Shown here piece by piece: positions 1 through 8,206 of a stretch of 25,473 nt of DNA. Source of the DNA: CALJEL01 sp041082235. Lineage in GTDB: Bacteria > Nitrospirota > Thermodesulfovibrionia > Thermodesulfovibrionales > CALJEL01. The notes beneath the pieces were generated by a model, which was given only the letters and a program-made list of their open reading frames with translations, searched no databases and was not told the DNA's origin. The DNA lies in assembly GCA_041082235.1 (NCBI GenBank), contig JBDOIG010000191.1:1-25473 (forward strand), given 5' to 3'. A program made the translations under genes and the position numbers. Within the stretch, counting starts at the first letter, position 1. Each line of letters begins with the position of its first letter.

Positions 1-1
1 A

Positions 2-298
2 AAGACCCTTGAAGGCCTCGGGTTGTTAAGATACTTTGAGATTGTCCTTGGAAGTGATAGCACACCTGAGAAAAAACCATCACCCCTGCCTGTAAGGATG
101 GTTCTTGAGAAATTGAATATCCCTGCCAGTGAGGCAGTCATTGTCGGAGACAGTGACCTTGACATAAAGGCAGGAAAGTCTGCAGCCGTCCTGACAATTG
201 CTGTCAGCTATGGCTACAGATCAAGGGAACTACTCCTTGAAGCAGATTACATTATTGACAGCATAAAGGAACTAACCGGGCTTTTAAAGAGCCTTTAA
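2..298 (+). CDS. HAD-superfamily hydrolase, phosphoglycolate phosphatase-like (3' part)
   Basis: This is the C-terminal ~98 residues of a HAD-family hydrolase; the reading frame is open from base 2, so the start lies before the window. Visible motifs are the conserved lysine in a K-K-P-S-P context (HAD motif III) and GDSDLDI (motif IV, Mg2+ binding). The order K-P-x-P, then a short helix, then V-G-D-S-x-x-D-I is typical of the Gph/PpaX/phosphomutase-like subfamily, which removes phosphate from small molecules such as 2-phosphoglycolate. The nucleophile motif DxDGT is outside the window, so substrate cannot be judged. The gene is followed by about 276 bp without a clear gene. A TTG at 23 opens an internal frame but is not the true start. 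Confidence 0.85.
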   Translation, partial: KTLEGLGLLRYFEIVLGSDSTPEKKPSPLPVRMVLEKLNIPASEAVIVGDSDLDIKAGKSAAVLTIAVSYGYRSRELLLEADYIIDSIKELTGLLKSL

Positions 299-574
299 GC
301 ACTAATATAAATCGCAATCTGCCTATAGAAATATATAATAAACCTTCAATAAAATTGGCATGATGCCGAAAAGGCTTTACCTGAGACAACCTTAGTGAAA
401 TACTATCAATAAGCTTCCTATACATAACTAAGTTCACCTTTTGAGTGAAGACCTCTTGCTACATAATAAATAAAAATGTCGCATTGTAAAGCCGTTGAGG
501 CAGGCTGCCAATTTTCTAATGGCAATCTACGGATGTATTGCCCTCCTTTGCTAATTTGTGATACCCTAAAAAAA
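299..574 (+). other. Intergenic region with small palindromes and a dispersed repeat copy
   Basis: AT-rich spacer between the HAD gene and the small membrane protein gene. It holds an 11-bp near-palindrome GGCAT-G-ATGCC at about 358-368 and the repeat copy at 478-536 (listed separately). A weak sigma-70-like pair, TTGAGT (441-446) and CATAAT (462-467), has only 15 bp spacing, so the promoter call is tentative. I see no terminator with a T-tract after the HAD gene and no convincing additional ORF. Confidence 0.5.
478..536. repeat. Dispersed intergenic repeat, copy A
   Basis: About 55 bp match a second copy at 22181-22240. Shared blocks are GTCGCATTGTAAAG, then TTGAGGCAG-R-CTGCC, then TTTTCY-ATTGGCAA-like sequence. 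The core GGCAG-N-CTGCC is itself an inverted repeat. The two copies fall in different reading frames of different short ORFs, which argues for a non-coding element. Copy A ends about 40 bp before the start of the CbrX-like gene, so it probably lies in its leader or promoter region. Identity is unknown; a degenerate MITE, a REP-like element or a regulatory site are all possible. Confidence 0.6.
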
Positions 575-751
575 ATGAAAAAGGTCCTGAATCCTGAACT
601 CTGGTTCTTTCTATTCTTTACAGGTCTTCTTGTCTTCAACTGGCCCTTTCTTGCCATTGCCTATAAAAAGGCCTGGCTTTACCTTACTGTGCTATGGGCA
701 GTGTTCATAGGTGGTATTGCTTTTTTTTCGCATCTTTCAGGAGAAAAATAA
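575..751 (+). CDS. Small two-helix membrane protein, CbrX-like
   Basis: Predicted 58-residue protein with two hydrophobic helices (about residues 9-29 and 34-51) and charged ends; the tail is SGEK. Its TAA stop abuts the ATG of the sensor kinase with no gap, so the two are almost certainly co-translated. In pseudomonads a similar small ORF (CbrX) precedes cbrA, and short membrane proteins of this kind commonly precede SSS-domain histidine kinases. That comparison is from family knowledge. The open frame extends back to 476, but residues before Met34 are Cys-rich, unlike a membrane peptide, and lie over the dispersed repeat. I therefore chose ATG 575, although no good ribosome binding site precedes it. 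ATG 533 is the alternative. A role in assembly or translational coupling of the kinase is inference. Confidence 0.65.
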   Translation: MKKVLNPELWFFLFFTGLLVFNWPFLAIAYKKAWLYLTVLWAVFIGGIAFFSHLSGEK

Positions 752-3718
752 ATGTTTTCATCTGCAAACCTATTCCTGATAGTCTTTGCCTATCTCCTTC
801 TCCTCTTTGCCCTTGCCTACTATGCTGAGAAAAAAGAAAAAGAGGGTAAAAGCCTTGTAAATAATCCCTATATCTATTCCCTTTCCCTTGCTGTTTACTG
901 CACCTCCTGGACATTCTATGGAAGCGTTGGAAAGGCAGCCACATCAGGGCTTTCTTTTATAACCACATATATAGGTCCAACACTCATGGCTGCTCTCTGG
1001 CCTGTGGTGCTTCTGAAGGTCATAAGGCTTGCAAAGACCCACAGGATAACAACCATATCTGATTTCATAAGCTCAAGATATGGAAAATCACTTTTCCTTT
1101 CAGGACTTGTTACTGTAGTGGCAGTTGCAGGTATCACACCATATCTTGGCCTTCAGATAAAGGCTATTATAAGTACCTTCAGCATAATCTCTGGTGAGAC
1201 AAAGGCAAGTGCCTTTGCAGGCCTTTTCTTTACAGTAATGCTCGGTGTATTTGCCATTATATTCGGTGCAAGAAGGCTTGATTCATCTGAAAGGCATGGA
1301 GGTCTTGTCTTTGCCATTGCCTTTGAATCAATCATAAAGCTCATAGCCTTTGTCCTTGTGGGAATCTTTGTAACCTATGGTCTCTTTAATGGATTTGGAG
1401 ATATCCTGAACAAGATTGAAGAAACCGAGCACTCCATCCTCCTTTATCTTGGCCAGGGCACAGGCACTGATTATTCTGAATGGTTTGCCTTAACATTCCT
1501 TTCCATGATGGCAATAATGTTCCTTCCAAGACAGTTTCAGATGACAGTTGTTGAGAATTTCAGTGAGACCCATATAAAAACAGCCTCATGGCTCTTTCCG
1601 CTTTATCTGTTTTTAATAAATATCTTTGTCATGCCCATAGCCCTTGGAGGACTTCTCCTCGGAGGTGATCCAAGAGGTGCGGATTATTTTGTACTCACCA
1701 TCCCCCTTGGACAGGGCAATAAATATCTCTCACTCTTTGCCTTCCTTGGAGGTTTTTCAGCGGCAACAGGTATGGTCATAGTTGAGGCCCTTGCATTGAG
1801 TACCATGGTCATGAACAGCCTTGTCATGCCAGCAGTTATAAGATTTCATAAGACAAAGGGTTTTGCAGGCCTGGTCCTTAATATTAAGAGGATGGTGATT
1901 ATGACCATCGTGTTTTTAGGTTATCTCTTTGCCATATCCATTGGTGAATTCTATAGCCTTGTTGATATAGGGCTCAAGTCCTTTGAGGCTGTTACACTCT
2001 TTGCACCAGCCTTCTTTCTCGGACTATACTGGAAAAGGGCAACAAAGGCAGGGGCTATTGCAGGACTTTCTGCTGGATTCCTTATCTGGTTTTATACCCT
2101 GATTGTGCCTGCAATGCTGAAGGCAGGACTGATAAAACCAGAGGGGCTGATGGGCAAACTCATAACCTCAGACATATTTAATCCTCAGGCACTTTTTGGC
2201 ATAGAAGGGCTTGGTAAATGGGGACATTCCCTTTTATGGAGCATGCTCATAAATCTCTTTCTCTTTATTGGTATCTCTGTCTTCAGCAAACAATCAAGGG
2301 ATGAGGAGATACAGGCCCTTGTATTCGTGGAGTCCTATGAAAAGGCAGGTGAGCTTGGATATGGCGGTCTCTACTCAGTTGAATCCATAGAGAATATCCT
2401 TGCAAGATACATAGGTAAAGACAGCGCCTCAAGGGCAATAGAAGAGTTTCTTTCTGAAAGGAACAAAAAGAAAGAGGAGCTTAACCAGAAAGAGCTCATA
2501 GATTTAAGAAATCATGCAGAAAGGGTCCTTTCAGGTGCCATAGGCCCATCAATAGCAGCAATTATATTTGAGAACAAGCATATACTGACTGAAAGGGAGA
2601 GGGCCGAGTTATCAGAATCCATCAGGAATATCACAGAGAACCTGAGACTCTCAAGACAGGAACTCGCAAGGGCACTGGATGAATTGTCCTATCTAAAAGA
2701 ATTCAGTGAAAATATTATAGAAAGTGCGCCAGTGGGTATCATCACTATTGATAATTCCTTTTATGTAAAGTACTGGAACAGACAGATGGAGGCACTTACA
2801 GGGATAAACAGGAAAAGGGCTATAAACAGTCACCTTACTTCACTGATTCCATGGCTTGACCTTTCCACAATAGATAAACATGTGGACTCAGAAAGGACTA
2901 TAGAAAGCCCATCCCATCAGATCTTCAGGATAAATATAAGTCCCTTTAAAGACCCCTCAGGAGGTCATGTCATAATCTTTGAAGATATAACAGAAAAGAA
3001 AAGGATGGAGGAACAGCTCCTTCAGACATCAAAGCTTGCCAGTATCGGTAAACTCACAGCAGGCATATCCCATGAGATAGGAAATCCCCTCGCCTCCATA
3101 TCATCCCTTGTTCAGGAATTGTTGGCAGAGGATAAAGCTGATGGGATATTCATAGGAGATTCTCTTAAGACAATAAACTATCACATAGAGAGGATAGCTA
3201 AGATTGTCAGGAGCCTCAGTGATTTTGCAAGGATATCAAGTTCAGAAAAGAAGGCCTCCAATCTTGAAGAGATCCTCCAGAGGACAGTGAATCTTGTGAA
3301 GTATGATAAGAGATTTAAAAATATTAGGCTGAATGTAGATATAGAGAAACTACCAGAACTATTTCTTAATCCTGATCAGATTCAGCAAGTCTTTCTGAAT
3401 CTATTCCTCAATTCAATGGATGCCATGCCAGAAGGTGGTATAATAAATATTTCTATGAAGAAAAAGGATTCCTCTGTGGAGATAATATTCAGTGACACAG
3501 GTTCAGGCATAGATGAGAAAATAATTGATAGGATATTTGATCCATTCTTCACTACAAAACCCTCGGGAAAGGGCACAGGACTTGGATTGAGTATCTGCTA
3601 CGGGATAATAAAAGATCATGATGGTTCAATAACAGTAAAAAGCAGGAAAGACAGGGGCACAACATTCATAATAAGTCTACCAATACACCCTGTCAATCAG
3701 GTATCTGAAAGGTTATAA
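752..3718 (+). CDS. SSS-transporter/sensor histidine kinase (CbrA/CrbS-like)
   Basis: 988 residues. The N-terminal ~510 residues are a sodium:solute symporter (SLC5) domain of about 13 membrane helices. A STAC-type linker segment follows around 580-620, then a helical stretch, a PAS domain (about 651-755) and a kinase core. The core has the H-box HEIGNP with His774 as phosphoacceptor, an N-box near NLFLNSMDAM, the G1 box DTGSGI at 915-920 and the G2 box GTGLGL at 941-946. The STAC domain connects SLC5 transporters to kinases in this family. Relatives CbrA and CrbS/MxtR regulate carbon source use, CrbS controlling acetyl-CoA synthetase. The immediate partner is the NtrC-type regulator 8 bp downstream. 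The acetate operon beyond it suggests acetate or overall carbon status as the signal, but the ligand is not readable from sequence. Confidence 0.92.
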   Translation: MFSSANLFLIVFAYLLLLFALAYYAEKKEKEGKSLVNNPYIYSLSLAVYCTSWTFYGSVGKAATSGLSFITTYIGPTLMAALWPVVLLKVIRLAKTHRITTISDFISSRYGKSLFLSGLVTVVAVAGITPYLGLQIKAIISTFSIISGETKASAFAGLFFTVMLGVFAIIFGARRLDSSERHGGLVFAIAFESIIKLIAFVLVGIFVTYGLFNGFGDILNKIEETEHSILLYLGQGTGTDYSEWFALTFLSMMAIMFLPRQFQMTVVENFSETHIKTASWLFPLYLFLINIFVMPIALGGLLLGGDPRGADYFVLTIPLGQGNKYLSLFAFLGGFSAATGMVIVEALALSTMVMNSLVMPAVIRFHKTKGFAGLVLNIKRMVIMTIVFLGYLFAISIGEFYSLVDIGLKSFEAVTLFAPAFFLGLYWKRATKAGAIAGLSAGFLIWFYTLIVPAMLKAGLIKPEGLMGKLITSDIFNPQALFGIEGLGKWGHSLLWSMLINLFLFIGISVFSKQSRDEEIQALVFVESYEKAGELGYGGLYSVESIENILARYIGKDSASRAIEEFLSERNKKKEELNQKELIDLRNHAERVLSGAIGPSIAAIIFENKHILTERERAELSESIRNITENLRLSRQELARALDELSYLKEFSENIIESAPVGIITIDNSFYVKYWNRQMEALTGINRKRAINSHLTSLIPWLDLSTIDKHVDSERTIESPSHQIFRINISPFKDPSGGHVIIFEDITEKKRMEEQLLQTSKLASIGKLTAGISHEIGNPLASISSLVQELLAEDKADGIFIGDSLKTINYHIERIAKIVRSLSDFARISSSEKKASNLEEILQRTVNLVKYDKRFKNIRLNVDIEKLPELFLNPDQIQQVFLNLFLNSMDAMPEGGIINISMKKKDSSVEIIFSDTGSGIDEKIIDRIFDPFFTTKPSGKGTGLGLSICYGIIKDHDGSITVKSRKDRGTTFIISLPIHPVNQVSERL

Positions 3719-3726
3719 TAATAAAT

Positions 3727-5076
3727 ATGTCTGAAAGGATTCTTATAGTTGAAGATGAAGAAACCTTAGCAGCATCGATTAAAAGAGTGCTAAGCAAAGA
3801 AGGTTATTCCATTGACCTTGCAACAGATGCAGAATCAGGGCTTGAGCTTATAGACAGGACACTTTATGACCTCATAATCACAGATATAATACTGCCTGGT
3901 ATGAATGGAATAGAATTACTTAAAAAGGTAAAGGAAAGGTATTCTGACCAGATTGTTATTATAATTACTGCCTATGCATCCCTTGAGACAGCAGTAGAAG
4001 CCCTGAGGGCGGGTGCCCATGATTATGTGATAAAACCTATAATTCATGAGGAGATAAAACAGATAGTAAGGAATGCCCTGAGACAGAGGGCATTACAGAG
4101 AGAAAATATCCTTCTTAAGAAAGAACTTGAAAGACATTATGACTTCAGCCATATAATAGGTGAAAGTCCAGCTATCAAGAAGATCATAGAAGAGGTCAAA
4201 AAGATAGCAAATGCAAAAAGCAATGTCCTTCTCCTTGGAGAAACAGGAACAGGAAAGGAACTCATAGCGAGGGCTATACATTACAGCAGCAACCGGGCAG
4301 AAAAGCCCTTTATACCCATCAACTGCAGTGCCATACCAGAAAACCTTCTTGAATCAGAGCTCTTCGGTCATGTAAGGGGTGCGTTCACTGGTGCAGTCAG
4401 CTCCAAAAGAGGTCTCTTTGAAGAGGCAAATGGTGGAACGGTATTTCTTGATGAGATAGGTGACCTGCCTTTATCACTTCAGGCAAAGCTCCTGAGGGTG
4501 CTTGAAGACCAGGAGATAAGACCCATTGGAAGCAATCAATCAGTAAAGGTAGATATAAGATTCATCTCGGCAACAAACAAAGACCTCTCTCAGATTGTCA
4601 GGGAAGGTAAATTCAGAGAGGATCTATTTTATAGACTGAATGTAATTAGCATTGTCCTGCCGCCCCTGAGAGAAAGAGGAGAGGATATTGAACTTCTGTT
4701 AAGATATTTTATTGAAAGGTATTCAAGAGAGCACGGAAAGGAAGTAAAAGGGATTGATGAGAATGCTTTAAGATTATTAAAAAAATATCATTGGCCAGGG
4801 AATATAAGGGAACTGCAGAATGTAATAGAAAGGGCAGTGCTTATAACAGAGGATGGTATTATAAAAAGTGAACACCTTCCAGAAGGGTTAACCGAGGCAA
4901 AAGACTCCTTTACTGAGAAGGCAATTAATAATAAGCTTTCTATTGAAGATTACACCAAGGCCTTTATACTGAGATATCAAGGACAATACACAGAACAACA
5001 GCTTGCTGATATGCTCGGTATCACCAGGAAATCCCTCTGGGAAAAGAGAAAGAGATGGGGCATAAGCAAGAATTAA
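3727..5076 (+). CDS. Sigma-54-dependent NtrC-family response regulator (CbrB-like)
   Basis: 449 residues with the full bacterial enhancer-binding protein layout. The receiver (about 1-120) has acidic residues E9/D10, phosphoacceptor Asp53, Thr81 and Lys103. The AAA+ domain (about 143-375) has Walker A GETGTGKE (171-178), the sigma-54 contact loop GAFTGA (218-223), Walker B VFLDEIGD (239-246) and R-fingers further on. A Fis-type helix-turn-helix lies at about 421-441. All residues needed for phosphorylation, ATP hydrolysis and sigma-54 contact are present. It forms a two-component pair with the kinase ending 8 bp upstream. Likely targets include the promoter at 5234-5249, with its binding site possibly the inverted repeat at 5120-5155. 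This differs from CrbS systems of Vibrio, which use a LuxR/NarL-type partner. Confidence 0.95.
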   Translation: MSERILIVEDEETLAASIKRVLSKEGYSIDLATDAESGLELIDRTLYDLIITDIILPGMNGIELLKKVKERYSDQIVIIITAYASLETAVEALRAGAHDYVIKPIIHEEIKQIVRNALRQRALQRENILLKKELERHYDFSHIIGESPAIKKIIEEVKKIANAKSNVLLLGETGTGKELIARAIHYSSNRAEKPFIPINCSAIPENLLESELFGHVRGAFTGAVSSKRGLFEEANGGTVFLDEIGDLPLSLQAKLLRVLEDQEIRPIGSNQSVKVDIRFISATNKDLSQIVREGKFREDLFYRLNVISIVLPPLRERGEDIELLLRYFIERYSREHGKEVKGIDENALRLLKKYHWPGNIRELQNVIERAVLITEDGIIKSEHLPEGLTEAKDSFTEKAINNKLSIEDYTKAFILRYQGQYTEQQLADMLGITRKSLWEKRKRWGISKN

Positions 5077-5117
5077 GTAAAAGGAATGTATTCTCAGCAC
5101 CACCCAACAGGACTTCC

Positions 5118-5157
5118 ATTGTAACAATAAGTAGCTGAATTTACTTATTGTTACATT
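5118..5157. promoter_or_regulatory. Perfect 14-bp inverted repeat, candidate enhancer site for the upstream regulator
   Basis: Left arm TGTAACAATAAGTA (5120-5133) and right arm TACTTATTGTTACA (5142-5155) are exact reverse complements separated by 8 nt. Each arm also contains its own small dyad: ATTGTAACAAT at 5118-5128 and ATTGTTACATT at 5147-5157 (one mismatch). Their centres are 29 bp apart, close to three helical turns. The site lies about 80-115 bp upstream of the -24 element at 5235, the usual distance for sigma-54 enhancer sites. It could instead act as a hairpin ending the regulator mRNA, but no T-tract follows. The operator reading is inference. Confidence 0.6.
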
Positions 5158-5233
5158 AATAAAGATATCTCCTCCCATTAAATCCTCACATTAACATATT
5201 GATTTTATTTAACAAATTGCTCCATTTTTAATC

Positions 5234-5249
5234 TGGCATCTTTTTTGCT
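5234..5249 (+). promoter_or_regulatory. Sigma-54 (-24/-12) promoter of the acetate operon
   Basis: TGGCAT (5234-5239) and TTGCT (5245-5249) place the invariant GG (5235-5236) and GC (5247-5248) exactly 10 nt apart, matching the TGGCAC-N5-TTGCA consensus closely. A dedicated sigma-54 activator gene ends about 160 bp upstream. The predicted transcription start is about 5260, only ~4 nt before the ATG at 5264. The mRNA would then be leaderless unless translation starts further in. Confidence 0.8.
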
Positions 5250-5263
5250 ATCACTGTCCTGCT

Positions 5264-7162
5264 ATGGTGCTTGAAGAGGTCTTAAACTTCTTGAAAAAGG
5301 TGCCACCTTTCCAGTTTCTTGATGAGGAGATTCTGAGAAGCATTGCCTCCAGAATCACGGTGGAATATTATCCAAAGGACACGGTAATCCTCAGACAGGA
5401 TGGCCAGCCAAGTGAGTATCTAAGGATAATTAAAAAAGGCAGCGTAAAGGTCTTTGTAAGGACAAAGGACAATGAAGAGGTCCTGATAGATTACAGAAGT
5501 GAAGGTGATTCCTTTGGCTTCCTGTCCCTTGTAAGTGGAGACAGGTCAAGGGCAAATGTAGTGGCTGCAGAGGATACCCTGTGTTACCTTATTGAAAAGG
5601 ATGTAATACTCAGCCTTCTTGAGAAAAACCCATCCCTCACAGAGTTCTTCCTTAAATCCTTTCTGAATAAATACATTGACAAGACCTACAAAGAGATGAG
5701 GGGAAGGAGCCTCCTTTATGGTGGAGGCGATAAACTCCTCTTTACCACCACTGTAAAGGAGCTTATTGCAAGGGAACCCGTTACGGCTTTCCATGAAATA
5801 TCCATCAAAGAAGCAGCAGAGATAATGTCCCGTAACAGGATCAGCTCCCTTGTGTTAATGGATGGGAACGCACCTGTGGGCATCATCACTGACAGAGACC
5901 TCAGGGATAAGGTAGTAGCAAAGGGTAAGGATATAAATGAACCTGTAAGCTCAATAATGAGTGTATCTCTTGTGAAGATAGACTCTAAGGAGTATTGTTT
6001 TGAGGCACTCCTCAGGATGGTGAGATACAACATCCATCACCTAATAGTGGTGGAAGATGGTACACTCAAAGGCATTATCACAAACCACGACCTCATGATG
6101 CTTCAGGGTGTATCGCCCATATCAATTGCAAAGGAAATAGAGACACAGCAGTCCATAGATGGTCTTATCCCTGTCGCAAAAAAGATAAACCATATCATTG
6201 GCCTGCTTCTTAGGGATGGTGCAAAGGCAACAGGCATAACACGGATCATAACAGAGCTCAATGATCGGCTTCAGAGAAAAATACTTGACCTTGCTGAGAA
6301 AAGATTTGGCAGACCTCCTCTACCCTATTGCTGGATAGTCTTTGGAAGTGAAGGAAGAAGAGAACAGACCTTCAAGACAGACCAGGACAATGCAATAATC
6401 TATGCTGATCCAGTCAGTCCTGAAGAGGAAAAAAGAGCGCGTGATTATTTCACGGTCTTTGCTGATTTTGTAAAGAATGGCCTTATTGAATGTGGCTACA
6501 GTGCCTGCCCTGCTGGATATATGGCCTCTAATTCCCAGTGGTGTCAGCCCCTTAAGACATGGAAGAGATATTTTACAAACTGGATATCTGAACCTGTCTC
6601 TGAGTCAGTGCTTAAGTCTTTAATATTCTTTGACTTCAGAGGGCTACATGGTGACCTCAACCTTGCAGATGAATTAAGGTCTCACCTCAACACACTTCTT
6701 GAGGGGAATAAAGTATTTCTTGGTTATATGGCAAATGCCATCATAAAAAACAGACCTCCCATAGGATTCCTCAAGGCCTTTGTTGTTGAAAAGTCTGGAG
6801 AACACAAAGATGAGCTTAATCTGAAGGTTAAAGGTATAGCACCCCTTGTTGATATTGTAAGGCTCTTCAGCCTTGAAAAAACCCTTAAGGAAACCTCAAC
6901 CATTGACAGGATAAATATACTCAAGACAAAACACAGCATAGTAAAAGATCATGCTGATGAACTTATGCATGCCTTTGAATTCATGATGCTCCTGAGGATT
7001 CATCATCAGTTTGAACAGATGGAATCAGGGAAGAGCCCTGACAATTTTATTAACCCCAATAAACTGAGCAACCTTGAACGGAGAACTCTGAAGGAAGCAT
7101 TTCATCTTATCTCAAGGCTTCAGGATACTTTGATAGAAAGGTATAAGGCACTTATATGGTAA
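5264..7162 (+). CDS. cNMP-binding/CBS/DUF294 putative nucleotidyltransferase
   Basis: 632 residues. A cyclic-nucleotide-binding-like domain (about 8-135) is followed by two CBS motifs (about 165-285), a DUF294 nucleotidyltransferase-like domain with GSEGR (361-365) and TDQD (372-375) and, to the end, the helical DUF294 C-terminal domain. GS-x-x-R and the D-x-D-like pair are the active-site signature of the Pol-beta/GlnE-GlnD type fold. A signal-responsive nucleotidyl- or uridylyl-transfer activity is therefore plausible, but the substrate is unknown. Proteins of this type commonly sit next to an exonuclease and acs/actP in proteobacteria (from memory). ATG 5264 gives the conventional N-terminus but has no leader if the sigma-54 promoter is used. 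TTG 5291, with GAGG at 5276-5279, is an alternative start. Its 3' end overlaps the exonuclease gene by 7 nt. Confidence 0.88.
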   Translation: MVLEEVLNFLKKVPPFQFLDEEILRSIASRITVEYYPKDTVILRQDGQPSEYLRIIKKGSVKVFVRTKDNEEVLIDYRSEGDSFGFLSLVSGDRSRANVVAAEDTLCYLIEKDVILSLLEKNPSLTEFFLKSFLNKYIDKTYKEMRGRSLLYGGGDKLLFTTTVKELIAREPVTAFHEISIKEAAEIMSRNRISSLVLMDGNAPVGIITDRDLRDKVVAKGKDINEPVSSIMSVSLVKIDSKEYCFEALLRMVRYNIHHLIVVEDGTLKGIITNHDLMMLQGVSPISIAKEIETQQSIDGLIPVAKKINHIIGLLLRDGAKATGITRIITELNDRLQRKILDLAEKRFGRPPLPYCWIVFGSEGRREQTFKTDQDNAIIYADPVSPEEEKRARDYFTVFADFVKNGLIECGYSACPAGYMASNSQWCQPLKTWKRYFTNWISEPVSESVLKSLIFFDFRGLHGDLNLADELRSHLNTLLEGNKVFLGYMANAIIKNRPPIGFLKAFVVEKSGEHKDELNLKVKGIAPLVDIVRLFSLEKTLKETSTIDRINILKTKHSIVKDHADELMHAFEFMMLLRIHHQFEQMESGKSPDNFINPNKLSNLERRTLKEAFHLISRLQDTLIERYKALIW

Positions 7163-7857
7163 AGGAGATGATAGCAAGCCTGAGGATATTTGGAGAAAGG
7201 CCAAAGATAAAGGATACCTCGATACTTGAGGCATCCTATGTGGTTATTGATACAGAGCTTACAGGTCTTGACGAGAAAAAGGACTCCATTATATCAATTG
7301 GCGCTATAATGATGAAGGGCGGCAGAATCTATCCAGGCGATTATTTTTACAGGATAATTAAGCCAGAAAACAATCTAACAAAAGAAAGTATCATCATTCA
7401 TGGACTCACACCGCAGGAGCTTGATTCAGGTATAGATATTGAACAGGCACTCCTTGAGTTTGAAGATTTTATAGAAGATCATATACTCGTCGGACACTGT
7501 GTATCCATTGACATGGCCTTTCTCAACAGACAGTTAAAGAAATTATTCAGTAAGACCTTAAAGAATCCCCTTATTGATACCTGGCTCCTCTATGAAAACT
7601 TAAAGAAAAGGTTTCCATCAGAAAGATGTCTTTCTCAGATGACTCACAATCTCTATGACGCCTCAAGGTGTTTTGGTATCGCGGTAGAAAATGCCCATAA
7701 TGCCCTTATAGATGCCTTTATTACAGCCCAGTTTTTTCAGAGACTCCTTCCTCTTCTACAGAGGTCAGGCGTAGAAAAAACAACCGAGCTTTTACGCATT
7801 GGAGATCCATTAAGGGGAGGTGATAGGTTCAAAACTTCGGAGATTCAAAGTCTTTAA
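7156..7857 (+). CDS. DEDDh 3'-5' exonuclease, DnaQ/Pol III epsilon-like
   Basis: 233 residues with all exonuclease motifs: Exo I VIDTELTG (catalytic Asp32 and Glu34), Exo II GHCVSIDMAF (Asp119), and Exo III HNALIDA (His181, Asp186). This defines the DEDDh family that removes nucleotides from 3' ends of DNA or RNA. It is not the replicative epsilon subunit by context. It overlaps the DUF294 gene by 7 nt and is co-directional with the acetate genes, so its substrate may be a small nucleotide or RNA tied to carbon regulation (inference). Two starts are possible: ATG 7156, within the upstream coding end, and ATG 7168, which has GGAG directly against it. The first is kept because its spacing to any ribosome site is no worse. 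Confidence 0.88.
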   Translation: MVKEMIASLRIFGERPKIKDTSILEASYVVIDTELTGLDEKKDSIISIGAIMMKGGRIYPGDYFYRIIKPENNLTKESIIIHGLTPQELDSGIDIEQALLEFEDFIEDHILVGHCVSIDMAFLNRQLKKLFSKTLKNPLIDTWLLYENLKKRFPSERCLSQMTHNLYDASRCFGIAVENAHNALIDAFITAQFFQRLLPLLQRSGVEKTTELLRIGDPLRGGDRFKTSEIQSL

Positions 7858-7858
7858 C

Positions 7859-7877
7859 AACCTTGATTTTCAAGGTT
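7859..7877. promoter_or_regulatory. Perfect 8-bp hairpin between exonuclease and DUF485 genes
   Basis: AACCTTGA and TCAAGGTT flank a 3-nt TTT loop in the 42-nt gap between the two genes, just before the ribosome site AGGAGG. No T-tract follows, so it is not a standard terminator. It might be an mRNA processing or stability element separating the regulatory genes from the transport and enzyme genes of one transcript. Function is inferred. Confidence 0.45.
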
Positions 7878-7899
7878 AATCTTATCAGGAGGTTAAAGA

Positions 7900-8205
7900 A
7901 TGACCAAAAAGAGTGCTCATGAGATACTGGAAGATGAAGAATTCAAAGCACTTGCACAGCAGAAAAATTTAATTTCCCTGATTCTCACAATTCTTGAACT
8001 CGTAATATACTTCGGGTTCATCTCACTTATTGCCTTTAATAAGCCTTTTCTTGCATCAAAACTCTCGGGGTCCATGACAGTTGGTATACCCATAGGAATA
8101 GGTGTGATAGTATTTTCCTGGATACTGACAGGTATCTATGTGAACTGGGCAAATAAAAAATATGACCGCATGGTCGAAAATGTAAAAAATAAAATAGGAG
8201 GATAA
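7900..8205 (+). CDS. yjcH: DUF485 inner-membrane protein (YjcH-like), acetate permease partner
   Basis: 101 residues. The N-terminus carries the family pattern H-E-I-L-x-D-E-x-F-x-x-L-x-x-x-K, followed by two membrane helices (about 24-48 and 63-87), with a polar tail ending N-K-I-G-G. In E. coli yjcH lies between acs and actP and the protein is thought to act with the permease; its exact role is unknown. Here it lies 1 nt before actP, which implies translational coupling. A good ribosome site (AGGAGG) precedes the ATG. Confidence 0.9.
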   Translation: MTKKSAHEILEDEEFKALAQQKNLISLILTILELVIYFGFISLIAFNKPFLASKLSGSMTVGIPIGIGVIVFSWILTGIYVNWANKKYDRMVENVKNKIGG

Positions 8206-8206
8206 G

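Noticed and set aside
358..372. Sigma-54 promoter before the CbrX-like gene (TGGCAT...)
   Set aside because: The GG is present but no GC occurs at the required 10-nt spacing.
418..657. 79-codon frame on the - strand upstream of the kinase
   Set aside because: It overlaps the CbrX-like gene and the repeat, and gives a basic, low-information peptide.
5118..5157. Inverted repeat read as an intrinsic terminator of the regulator gene
   Set aside because: The stem is AT-rich and followed by TTAATAAAG rather than a T-tract. Its distance to the sigma-54 promoter fits an enhancer site better, though some terminator effect is possible.
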